From: Tritrichomonas foetus
Lineage: Eukaryota; Parabasalia; Tritrichomonadida; Tritrichomonadidae
Length of the DNA stretch: 64,000 nucleotides
Assembly (NCBI GenBank): GCA_001839685.1
Contig: MLAK01000502.1
Span: 48,623-112,622 of the forward strand
Reading direction: 5' to 3'
Positions 40,548 to 51,100 of this stretch are shown here, one piece after another. The first letter of the stretch is position 1. Each line of letters begins with the position of its first letter. A program made the position numbers and the translations under genes. The notes under the pieces were generated by a model. The model was not told the origin of the DNA and searched no databases. It worked only from the letters and a program-made list of their open reading frames with translations.

Positions 40548-41639
40548 TTATAGAGGACTCATGTGTCCATCAGGATACAACATCCTTGAGTCACTCATCA
40601 ATGATCCATCAGTAGAATTTAACGATTGTGGAAAAGAAGCTTGAGTATTTGTGAAATTTGCTGGATTATAAGTTTGGTTCAAACTTTTCTTCATTGTTGA
40701 TGCCATTCCAGGATTGCTATACCCTCCATAGTTTCCGGTATTCGAGAAAGTACTTGCTAAGTTACTAGAATAATTATTTCCAGTATAGCTATTCGAAGAA
40801 GTATTAGCATAGTTAGCACGTGTTGAATTTATGTGCCTAATTGAGAACCCAGTTGATGGTGTTGCCACTTTTGATCGGCTGAGAGGTGATTCATGGCTAA
40901 TTTGTGGCGGTTGGATTCTCGAATAATCTAATGACGATCTCATTGAAGATGCTCCATTCATTGAAATTGATCTGACATGCTGGTGGTCTCCCCCACCTCC
41001 TCCACCAATTGGTCGTGATCGCATGAAGAGGGAAAGATTTGGCATGTCGATCTGTCCAGGATCGAAGGTTGCTGATCCCACAAATGTTTGAATGGGTTGA
41101 GTCGATGAAAGAGGTTGAATTGGAACAGCTAAGGCGGAATAATTACTTTGGCGGGTATCATCGATTTGGGCGCGAAGAGTTTCTGTGAAGTTTGTGGTTC
41201 GGCTTAAGGTCGAAAGTGGCTGTGCTGTTTGCGAAAAATCAGAAGAAGGTAATGTTCTTGAGAAATCTGGATTTCTGGCAGCGCGCGCATAAGCGTCTGT
41301 ATAATCGCGCTGACCAATTGTCGAAATGTTCTTATTCAAATTACTAGGATTGTAATTGCTATTCGATGGTTGAAAATTCGTTTGATAATTGGTCGGATAA
41401 TTATTTTGAGACGATCTCTGTGGAAGAGTTGAACTGAATTCTGACTTTTCACGCTGCTTTTGTGCGTTTTTTTCGGCCATTTGGCGCTTCAATTCTTCCG
41501 CATATTGCTGTTGTTTTTTTCTGAGGCCACTGGCGGTCCCGTCTTCGCGGCCGGGCCACAAATGGTCATACCTGGCGACCTGGCGATCCATTGCATACTC
41601 ATTTGGCTGGAAATTATTCGTGGTGCCGCCGAAATACAT
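40548..41639 (-). CDS. Ser/Asn/Gly-rich protein with a ciliary-type EYAxELxxQ motif
   Basis: The preferred start is the ATG at 41639 (MYFGGTTNN...), giving 363 residues; an upstream in-frame ATG would add 27 basic residues. The N-terminal part has RYDHLWPGREDGTASGLRKK followed by YAEELKRQMAEKNAQKQREK, a short helical motif shared with ciliary and centriolar proteins of the CCDC66/CSPP1 kind. The rest is low-complexity, rich in Ser, Asn, Thr, Tyr and Gly, with a six-glycine run and many NYxxN-like words, so it is probably disordered. A basal-body or flagellar role fits the motif and the motility genes nearby, but this is inference. It does not overlap other genes; its 3' end faces SMC1 with 288 bases between. 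Confidence 0.7.
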   Translation of the reverse strand: MYFGGTTNNFQPNEYAMDRQVARYDHLWPGREDGTASGLRKKQQQYAEELKRQMAEKNAQKQREKSEFSSTLPQRSSQNNYPTNYQTNFQPSNSNYNPSNLNKNISTIGQRDYTDAYARAARNPDFSRTLPSSDFSQTAQPLSTLSRTTNFTETLRAQIDDTRQSNYSALAVPIQPLSSTQPIQTFVGSATFDPGQIDMPNLSLFMRSRPIGGGGGGDHQHVRSISMNGASSMRSSLDYSRIQPPQISHESPLSRSKVATPSTGFSIRHINSTRANYANTSSNSYTGNNYSSNLASTFSNTGNYGGYSNPGMASTMKKSLNQTYNPANFTNTQASFPQSLNSTDGSLMSDSRMLYPDGHMSPL

Positions 41640-42459
41640 TCGAATTTTTTTTGAATTTGAAAGATTTTGGAGATAACGATTTTTTACCTTAATTGACCTT
41701 TTGATTATGCAGATTGGCAAGGTGTGTTTACATCCATTTTGAAAAAGGGTTCACATTGAATATTTCTGAAAATATTTTGAATGAAAAATACAATATGTAT
41801 TTGGTCATTTAATAAATCAAAAATTGAATAGTACTATTAATTTTGAGAAGTGGGTTTTATTTTTCAGTGTAATGGCATAAAAAACTCAATTCACTAATTC
41901 ATCATTATTCAAATGATGAATGTAATTTTATTATCTTGAAGGAATAATTTCTGATACTAAATAAAGAAGAACGAAACTGTTAGAAAATTGAGTCATTTAT
42001 GAATATGTGATAGAATGATGATAATATTATGGAGAATCTTTTTAAATTTCCTTTTCCTCTATCTAAAAAATATGCCATTCAAACCTTTCCAATGTGGTAA
42101 ACAAATATTTTAAATGATAATCCCTTTAAATCGAAAATGATAATTGATCAACAAGAACCAATAACATAGGAATATTCATGTAATTTGTAGAAAGGAGGTT
42201 ATTATATTTCTTTCTTCAAAGGCATTTTGTTGATGCTTATAAAAAATGTTTCGTTAAAAGTGAAGATTATTCTATTTAATTGTTTTATTGGAACTTTGAT
42301 TCTAATAACAAACATCATCTCTATAAATCTCATTTAGGAAATCTCTGAAATAGTAGGTAAATAAAAAGATAGAATTTTTTTTATAAACAATAAGAATATC
42401 AACGCATATATATATATAAATAGCAATGAATCTATGAGATTCAATCTCATATTAAATTA
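41640..42459. other. Intergenic region, nothing certain
   Basis: This lies between two minus-strand genes. It is AT-rich, with an (AT)n run near 42406-42418. A coding-like plus-strand patch from about 42030 is too short and broken by stops to call. Confidence 0.45.
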
Positions 42460-43821
42460 TTAAAAAAATTTTTGATTAAATACAAGCGAGTATTCCGCGA
42501 TTTCCAAGTTTTGGTTTTCATGAAGCTCGTCAATGATTGCCATTCCATTGCTGTTCAAAAAGCATTCGAAAAGAGGCCTTTCACATGTTCGATTTGCTTC
42601 AAGTGAAAAAATAATGTCAAGAATGATGATTGTTTGGATGACTAATACATCATCATCAGAATCAAGAAAATCACATAGCCTTACAACGAAATCATCATTT
42701 ACAATATTTAATAGAAGATTATTCCGAATGTAAATCAAGCAAATTAAGCAATAAAAAGCCTCATTTTTAATTTTGATAGATTCATGAATGACTAAATTTG
42801 CCAAAATTTGAGCAATGATTAAACCATCTTCATTATTCAATGCGTCAGGTGAATTTCCAAAAATTTCAGTTAAAACTCGACATGAAGAAATGATTATGTT
42901 TCCATTTTTTGATGAAAGCAAAAGTGATAATTTAAAGATTTCGGGAATCTCAGTGAAAGTTAAATGATGATAGATTTTTTCTTCTATTAATAAAGTTGAT
43001 TTTAGAAGAACAGCATCAGAAGAAGATAGATTTGTTGATAAGAATTGAGTTACTTTTGTATTTTTGAAAAATTCATAAAAACGTGAATGATTTGTTAATA
43101 ACAAAATCGTATGTGTTAGAATTTTGGTAGAAAGCTCATCTAAATAATCTAAAAGAGATAAAACAATATTTCCAACTTCATTGAATTGTTCATCGGCTAA
43201 ATCGAATAATGATAAATTCATAACCAATGTGAAAATCGATTGTTTTGTAATTTTATTTGTTTTGGGTTTTTGTGCAAGTTCGATGAAATATGGCAAATAT
43301 TCAAAAACTAGATCTCGAAACTCAACCAAATCACCAGTAAGATTGACAATTGAAGTGAGCGCATAATTTGAAAGAGTTTCATTCCCACACCCTTGAAAAA
43401 TGTCAACAAGGGTTTCTAGTAAATCAACCTCCAAAAAAACTTGAGAAAAACCTGATGCTGTGATGTTTGCAAATATTTTTAATAATATGGATAGATTTGA
43501 TCGATCACTCTGAAGAAGATTATATAAAATATTATGAAGATTGTGAGTAACAAAAGCAGAAGAAAATGAAAAGTTTTGTTTTGTTGATATTCTGTAAAAA
43601 TTGTTGAGCTCTTTTTTAACAATATTTGGATTTTCACTTGTTAGGTCTTCTGCTAGCTTAGAATAAAAAATATCTGGAAAACTGATAACATCTTTGAAAT
43701 TATTTTTAGGATTTTTATTTTGGCTGATTGAACCATTTTGAACATGAAGTGATCCTCTCCAGTCGTTTAATATATTTGATTTTGTAAATTTCTTAATAAA
43801 GTCATCACTTTTGTAATCCAT
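42460..43821 (-). CDS. Divergent armadillo-repeat protein, importin-alpha-like
   Basis: The protein has 453 residues from the ATG at 43821. After a polar ~55-residue N-terminus, it is a continuous array of armadillo-like three-helix repeats. The clearest words are LLKIFANITASG, SNYALTSIVNLTGD, TKQSIFTLVMNLS, VLLKSTLLIEEKI, NIIISSCRVLTEIFGNSPDAL and IKNEAFYCLICLI. The pattern of one repeat per ~42 residues and the Asn/Trp-poor inner helices resemble importin alpha, which carries nuclear-localisation cargo. However, the usual Trp/Asn ladder is largely missing and no basic IBB domain is seen, so cargo binding of the classic kind is doubtful. It may be an adaptor. Regulation is not visible. Confidence 0.65.
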   Translation of the reverse strand: MDYKSDDFIKKFTKSNILNDWRGSLHVQNGSISQNKNPKNNFKDVISFPDIFYSKLAEDLTSENPNIVKKELNNFYRISTKQNFSFSSAFVTHNLHNILYNLLQSDRSNLSILLKIFANITASGFSQVFLEVDLLETLVDIFQGCGNETLSNYALTSIVNLTGDLVEFRDLVFEYLPYFIELAQKPKTNKITKQSIFTLVMNLSLFDLADEQFNEVGNIVLSLLDYLDELSTKILTHTILLLTNHSRFYEFFKNTKVTQFLSTNLSSSDAVLLKSTLLIEEKIYHHLTFTEIPEIFKLSLLLSSKNGNIIISSCRVLTEIFGNSPDALNNEDGLIIAQILANLVIHESIKIKNEAFYCLICLIYIRNNLLLNIVNDDFVVRLCDFLDSDDDVLVIQTIIILDIIFSLEANRTCERPLFECFLNSNGMAIIDELHENQNLEIAEYSLVFNQKFF

Positions 43822-44151
43822 TCATTCGAAAATGATCTAAACGGTCGTTCACTTGCTTCTAGATATGACCATTTATGTTCAGAATGTCAAAGTCTTAAAA
43901 ACAACTACAACACAAAATCTAAAACAACCGTTGGTTAAATTTTAACCAGGCCGATAAATTATTCTGAAGGAAATCAACCATTTATGTTCACAATGTGAGA
44001 ATAACAAAATCCAGAAGAAAGCTTCATAAAAAAGATTAATCTTCAATTGAAGAAACAAAAAGAGAGATAAAACAAAAAGAAAATGAAGATGAGTATAAAA
44101 ATGGGTATAAAAGTGAGTGAGGTAGAATGGCTGTTTATTGAGATAATTGAT
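43822..44151. other. Intergenic region, nothing recognised
   Basis: A 330-base spacer between the LC8 stop and the armadillo gene start, both minus strand. AT-rich; it should hold the armadillo gene promoter. Two ACCATTTATGTTC-like words repeat (near 43869 and 43978). Confidence 0.45.
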
Positions 44152-44424
44152 TTAACCGCACTTCCAGAGTTGGACGGCGACTTGACCGATGTAGAAGTAG
44201 ACGAAGTGCTTTGTTTCGTGTGTGACGAATGAACCGAATGAACGTCCGACAACACAGTGCCATGTTGGGTTATACTTTTTGTCGAATTCCTTCTTGATGA
44301 AGGCGGCGATATCCTTCTCGATGTTGAAGCGGTCGAGGGCTTGTGTGGCAATGTCGATGGCATCTGTCTGCATTTCATCAGACATATCGACGTTCTTGAC
44401 GACAGCACGGCGGTCTTGTGTCAT
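44152..44424 (-). CDS. DYNLL1: Dynein light chain LC8
   Basis: The protein has 90 residues, the usual LC8 length. It matches LC8 end to end: [19 protein letters not shown], the helix [39 protein letters not shown], the peptide-binding strand [25 protein letters not shown]8 forms a dimer whose grooves bind short peptides; it is a subunit of cytoplasmic and axonemal dyneins and a general dimerisation hub. Codon use is G+C rich, as expected for an abundant protein. A TCATTT initiator lies just upstream. The call is secure; the gene is unlinked to the dynein heavy chain at the left edge. Confidence 0.97.
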   Translation of the reverse strand: MTQDRRAVVKNVDMSDEMQTDAIDIATQALDRFNIEKDIAAFIKKEFDKKYNPTWHCVVGRSFGSFVTHETKHFVYFYIGQVAVQLWKCG

Positions 44425-44431
44425 TGATAAA

Positions 44432-44437
44432 AAATGA
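44432..44437 (-). promoter_or_regulatory. Initiator element (TCATTT) of the LC8 gene
   Basis: On the minus strand TCATTT fits the trichomonad initiator TCA(+1)Y(T/A). The predicted +1 A is at 44435, leaving an 11-base leader before the ATG at 44424, the usual short distance in trichomonads. Confidence 0.5.
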
Positions 44438-44893
44438 TATAACTTTCCCGACGTGTCAGATTTGGATAAAGTAGTGAAATTTCTAAGACGTTTAAATAAA
44501 ATTATTTCGAACGATTAACTAAAGGTAAAATTTTTGGTTAAGTTAATGGTGAAATTAGTAATAACGATTTGACTAAACGGTTTTTTAACAAAAAAACGTA
44601 TCACCAAAATAACTTGTGAAAATGGCGGGAATTTATTTAATTAATCTCAGTTATTGCATGAGTTCTGATAAGTAAATGTTTGAATGATTAATGTAGAATG
44701 TTTTTCACATTTTTCGAAAAATATAAATATTCTAATATTTTTGATAATTCTTTCCTTTCTCAAAGTGGCTAACCATTTCATTAATGAATAATAACTCTAT
44801 TTGTAATGTGAATGGGTATTTTTCTAGGCCACAATCCAAGAATTCTTTTAAAATTTTTGTGATATGTATTAATCATTATCAGACATCTTCAAA

Positions 44894-45076
44894 GGAAACA
44901 TTATGAAAAGGAAATAATAAGAAAAGGAAACATTATGAAAAGGAAATAATAAGAAAAGGAAACATTATGAAAGGAAATAATAAGAAAAGGAAACATTATG
45001 AAAAGGAAATAATAAGAAAAGGAAATAGTAAGAAAAGGAAACAGTTGGAAAAGGAAATAGTATGAAAAGGAAATAA
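44894..45076. repeat. Purine-rich minisatellite, 16-bp unit in 32-bp pairs
   Basis: Units of the form GGAAACATTATGAAAA and GGAAATAATAAGAAAA alternate, making a 32-bp higher period; the right end has diverged units (GGAAATAGTAAGAAAA, GGAAACAGTTGGAAAA). One copy lost a base (near 44968). It lies just beyond the 3' end of the BEACH gene. Confidence 0.93.
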
Positions 45077-45192
45077 CACTAAAACAGAAATATTTAACGA
45101 ATAGACTAAATTTATTTAACAAACATGAATAACGCAAAATACAGATATATGAAATAAATAAAAACAACTTCGAATGTATAAAAAAAAAGTAA

Positions 45193-48100
45193 TCATGTGA
45201 ATCCATTGAGTTCATCTTGGTCAAATGAACTAGTGGAGTGGAAACATAATTCGCATTTCGATGTATCTTCTTTTTCACATCTTTTACATAAGTTTGGTTT
45301 TGAATCACTGACACATTGCCTACAGTATGGAAGACCACATAATGAACAAACAACTTGTTTATTTTCTATACTAAATTCTTTCATGCAAGCTGCACATTTA
45401 TCGTAGAAACTTGGTCGAAGAGGCAACTTTAGAGCAAATTCAATTGAAACAGTTGCAGCCATTCCATTAACATCAATTGCAACCAATGCTTTGCTATGTT
45501 TGAAAATTTTAATTGCTGTAATAGGATTTTTTAATGTTCTAGATACTAAATTAGGAATAATTAGTTTTTCAAGAGGTGAAATCTCCCACAAATTAATTTC
45601 TCCATTTTCATGGCCAGTTGCAAAGAATGGACGTGGAATCCATATTTCAGAATCTGTTGTCGATAATGATGTAATTTTTTGAATAGGAGACACCAATTCA
45701 GTTTCTGCAATGAAATCTTCATTCAGATTATTTCGAAATACGACAATTTTATTTTTTATTGTCGAAACAATAATGAAATCATGAACTTCATCAAATTTAA
45801 TCATTTCAACTTGTCCAATTGATTCAGTCTTAAATGATTTCATTAAGAATCCACTTGGTAAATCAAATAAGTAAATTTCTTTATCAGATGCCGCACAAAC
45901 AAGACCATAATGGCTTGAGACAGCACTAGTGAGAAAGTTTTTACCTGGAATTAATGAACCTGAAATATGTGAAAAAACATTTGTTTGACTTAAATAATAA
46001 TTCATCACCATTCCTGAGCCTGTTGTAATAGTAAGAAGTGAATTATCTGATGATATGGAGGAAGAAGTGATATCAAATATTTGATCAACACTAATTGTAG
46101 TATTGCCATTAAGTGTAAAATATCCCTCATTAACCTGCACCAAAATTGGAGGTGATCCCATATAATGTGATAAATTAGCAGAAGCATAAACTTCTTCATC
46201 ATAAACTCGAATATGGAAACAATTTGCAGGCATTTGTTTAATCATACAACTAATTGTTTCGATACTCATTAAATTATTTCTTGGTTTTATATTTTGGCTA
46301 GGATGTGGTTTTTCTAATAATTGAATTGGGCATTGCCCAAAATTCCGAATAGATTCAATTTGTGCTCGGTAAATTGGGGAATCACGTTCTTTTTCAACAG
46401 TATCATAAGAAAGAGGATGAAATACGTTTTTTGCTTCTATTGCAGCTTGTCCTCTTTGTTTGTAACCAAATATTAAATCTATCCAAGATGGAAGATTTTT
46501 GGTAATATTTTGGCTTTCTAAAGCTATTCTCATTTGCCAAACAAAAGTTTGTGGATCATTCCCCCAACTTGGTAAAATAACAGTATCAAGTTCTTTCCCA
46601 TCAGTTCTTTTCTGTAAGTCAATTTTATTTGAATTAATAAACATTTCTGGGAAAGTATATAACTCCGGAATAAGTTCACGAACATCAGCTTGATTAACTT
46701 CGCTTGCTGATCGATAAGATTCATCAATTGAGAAGAATTGTCGATCAGGATGATCAAAACCAGCATGAAGCATAACGCTGTAGAGTGTATACGGCTCTAC
46801 ACGCATCATAAAAAATAAAATATTGGCTGGATAGGAGTAATGAGTACCATAATTATAATGTGGATTAGATTCAGCATACATAATATCATAATGTTCTAAT
46901 CTTTTGGGGGTTTGTTGTCCCATTGGCTTCGAAAGATCTCTCATTCCCGCTAAAGGATTACTAGAGCTGAAATCACCAATTGTCCATGGAAAAACTGGGT
47001 ATTGCGAAAAATCATTAAATGATCTTCCTGATACCATATTAAGATATAATAAATAATCATAGTTAGATAAAAGCTGTGATGTCCACATTTTTGTCACGGC
47101 TTCGAAAGGTTTAGAGTAGAGACGATAAGCAAAATGAGCTGATCTTCTTGCATTCGGGACGGCATTCACATGTATTTGCTGACATAACACTTTTCGATTA
47201 TTGGTCGAAAGAATAAAAGTAAAGTGACAACCAGCAGCAGTGAAAATATCAATTGCTGTAGGTTCATAAAGATATGTTCGAGGAATTGCCATTGTCATTA
47301 ATGAAAATGGAATATTTAAGACAACATGACCAAGAAACAGTGAAGCTTCACCATATATTCCATGCATTGCATTTTCAATGATTGGGTAATGACATAACAT
47401 AACTTTATCAATGAGACTAACGATTCCAGTACTAGATATTGTTGCATTAAGGAGAACATGGAGACAACTTGATGATTGTACAGCAACACTTTTCAAAACG
47501 TCAGGTGCTAATAGCATATTGCATACAAAAGGACCATATACTGCATTGAATCGGGATTTAAATAGCATTGCAACAGCTGCATTGGTTTTAGGAGGAAGCT
47601 CCCAATCTTCTAGACATTTTGGGCCAACTATTATTTTATTGAGTTCTTTTATAGAAGTACTAAAGCCTTTGTAAACTGAATGTGATTGTGGGATTTCAAT
47701 TTGATTCTTTCCTTTTCGATATGGTGCTTGATATTCAAAAAGTAAAGGAATCATTTTCGTTGGTACAACCATAGGATGTGGACTTGGTGCAATAGAAAAT
47801 TTCTGAGGTTCTTTGGATGAATGATCAAGCAATGTAGATATTTTGAATAATGAATAAATAGCCCTTTCGATTTGGATTGTAGATTTATTTACACGAGCAA
47901 AAAGTTCAAATCTTAGAGCTCTTCTTAAGTATGCTATCTTCTTTGTTGTGATAGCAACATCAACCCTAATTTGATCAATTTTAGGGCTTAATGTAATTTC
48001 ATCTCTTTCTTGAATAATGTTCGAGTTACTCATTATTGCAGATTGAAATATTTCATTATAATAATTTTTATATGATTCTGAAAATGGAATTTCTTCATTT

Positions 48101-51100
48101 ATCCATAGTCTCATATCTTTATATGAAATAGACTCTTGGAAGCCTTTTATTAATGTCAATTTTTCTATTATAAATGATAAAAATTTATTAATTTCGTCTT
48201 TTGTTTGATTATCACTATTTTCAAGAATTAGCACAGAATTCAATGCATATAAAAAGTGATGGAATGCTTCAAGGAATTTTGAATCAAGTAATAATGATTG
48301 TGATATTGGCGAATTTACACAAGAGTAACCAATTTTAATGAGATTATTAAAATTGCTAATATTTGTTGGATTAGATAAATCCATTGAATCAATGACTTTT
48401 TGAAGACAAGTAAGAATGAATGAATGTGTACAAGAATTAAATGTTTTCAATGAGGATAAAGCCGCTTCCATTAAATGAGAAATATTATTGGACCACCATC
48501 CTTCTAAAACTCTAGCTGATAGAAAGTCAAGAAGAACATTTAATGAATCACAAGATATTTTATTAGAATTAGCCAATAGTTCAATGATGATTTTTTGATG
48601 CATGCAAATAGCTACTTGAGTTAAAACATCTGCCCCATAGAGTGTAAGATGAATTAATGCTTTTCGAAAAACAAATGGATCACTAATCAATAATAGTATA
48701 GATTTCATTGCGGTTTGTGCAATTAATAGTGAATGTGGTGCTTGCAATATTTTTTCATCAAAATTAACTTTGGGGACTGTATTATCAAAAATTATATCCG
48801 CAGAATTGACTTCAATTGGATTAGCTTCCATATAATTCTTGGTCTCCTCATATAATTGAGAATCAATATCATGAAGACATTGCTCAATGTATCGCTGATT
48901 ATCTTCCACAATATCATTATTTAAAAATGAAAAAATAGTATGAGACCAATTCGATAATTTCAACCCATTATTTCCTTTTTCTTTCTTTTTACTTAATTTG
49001 AATGGATAATGAATTGCTTTATTTTCACCAAAGCCAAGTGAGCAAAGATTTTGAATCGAAGGTAATAAGTTATATATATTACTAGGTGATGCGTTGACAA
49101 TATATTCATCAATAATTCCAAGCATCTTATAGCTTACAGTGAATTTCAAATCATTTTCTGAATATTCTAGAGGATTAAGTACATCAAATGGAATTAAAAA
49201 TGTAACCAAATCAATGAAAATCGGAAACAATGAAACACGATGAACTTTTCGTCCCAAAAAATCATCGATTTTATTTCCATTGTAATTCATTAAAATAATT
49301 AAAAATGCTATCCAAAATTTTTCTTCTTGAACAAGATAGAAATAAAATGATTTAATAGATTTGAATGCAGAAATATCAAAATATTCTGGATTTTCATAAA
49401 AGATTTTTGACAAAAATAAAAAGAAATCCGTTGCTAAATCGCGATGTAACATATTCATTAAAAGAAATGAGGATTTACAATCAAAATAGGTTTTAAAATC
49501 TTTTTTATCATTGACTATTATATCATAAAGTATTTTTTGCTTAATAGAAACTCTTTCATCATATAAATTAACTTTTATAGTATCTGTATCGAAAAATGGG
49601 AGAACTGCTAAGGTATCTGCTAATTTCCTAAGTAATTCTTTATGACCATTTTGTAAATATAGTTTTATTATTCGAATTAAATTTTGTAAAGTGTCTGTAT
49701 CAATATCAAAGATACAAAATGCATCAACAGCTGAATGAAAAAGTTTCAAATCATCAAAATTAGGCTTCTTTGAAATCAGAGCATCAATGATAATATGTGA
49801 TTTAAACGTAGATGATGACAACATAGAATAATGATTAAAAATCAAATAAAATCCTTTCCAATTGAAACCATTTGGTAAACTCAGTTGGTTTACAATCAAT
49901 TCTACAACATTACTGCTTAAGAAAATGGATTTTCGAGATAAAATGTAATTAATAGAAGAATAAAATAAGGTATTGGAATAACAACCTAATTTCATTAAAT
50001 TGAAAGATGTCTGTAAAAGATTTAAAAACTCTTCATGATTTTCTGCTTCAAGCATTCTTTGGAAAATGAAAGAAGGTCCACCAAAAATATGCATATACTT
50101 CAAAAATCCTCGATAAGGAACAAACATGGTATTAAATTCAGAACATTTTATTCTTTTAGATGATGGATTTCTTGGACCAAGTTCAAATAAATGTTTGATT
50201 TCTGTTTGTGTTTCGGGATTTTGTGAGATATAAACATAAGGTGTCATAATCCATTCACTTTGTCTTTCAGAAGAATTTTTACTACCAATTGTTAAAGTGT
50301 TCGCAGGTGAAGTAATTAAAATATCAGACAATTTCTGTCCATCGAAGAAAACACTCATTAATCTTTGATTATTTCGTTTTTCTGAGCATGTAAGTGAAAT
50401 CATATGCCATTCTTTAATCGAGCAAACTACTGATTTCGAAGCAAAAGAAATATAACTATTTTCCATAAAAACGATTTTTCCACCATGAAAAGAGGCTAAT
50501 ACTGATTGACCTTTTAAATTTAAAACATTAAACCAAAAAGAAAAGCTAGCAGGTCTTTGTAAATATATGCTTCCATTTCTTGCAGCAGAATGAAACTCAT
50601 AAATATCACTATGAATTAAAGAAGGATTACTAATGGATGGTAATATAGTATGATCCTTAAAAACTTGAAAAGCAAGGTCGTTAGTCATATAAATAAATGC
50701 AAATTTTTTAATTTGTTCCGCATTCGGCTTAAAATATTTGGTCGCAATAGAACCATAAATATAAATATCATGTGGTGAAAATAACGGAACATCTTCGATA
50801 AATACACAAAGCGCGGGTATTCTTAAAAGTCCAGTTTCATTCGATCCTTGTGGAAGTCCCATCATTAAGTTAAAAATCTGTTTTTTATCAAATTTTGGTA
50901 AAATTTCATCTTCATCTTTATGATCAAATAGCTCAAAAACATATTCATCAATTTCTTTGTATGGTCCATCAACAACTACTGCTGCAATAAAGTCAAGACC
51001 AGTTGTTGAATTAAAAAATTGCTTTAATTGTTGAACACCATTATATTTAATAAATGTTTGTGTAAATTGAAGATTATTTAAGCATGCTGCAGAGAAAGTT

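Larger units (their letters stand above)
44425..45192. other. Intergenic region with a purine-rich minisatellite
   Basis: This lies between LC8 and the BEACH gene 3' end, both minus strand. It contains the LC8 initiator at its left edge and the 16/32-bp repeat at about 44894-45076. The rest is AT-rich. Confidence 0.6.

Noticed and set aside
42030..42170. Coding-like plus-strand patch (ATG followed by 22 codons, then further open codons)
   Set aside because: Too short and interrupted by a stop; no similarity pattern recognised.
44043..44408. 121-codon Ser/Thr-rich minus-strand frame over LC8
   Set aside because: It is the shifted-frame shadow of the LC8 gene, whose own frame matches the family end to end.
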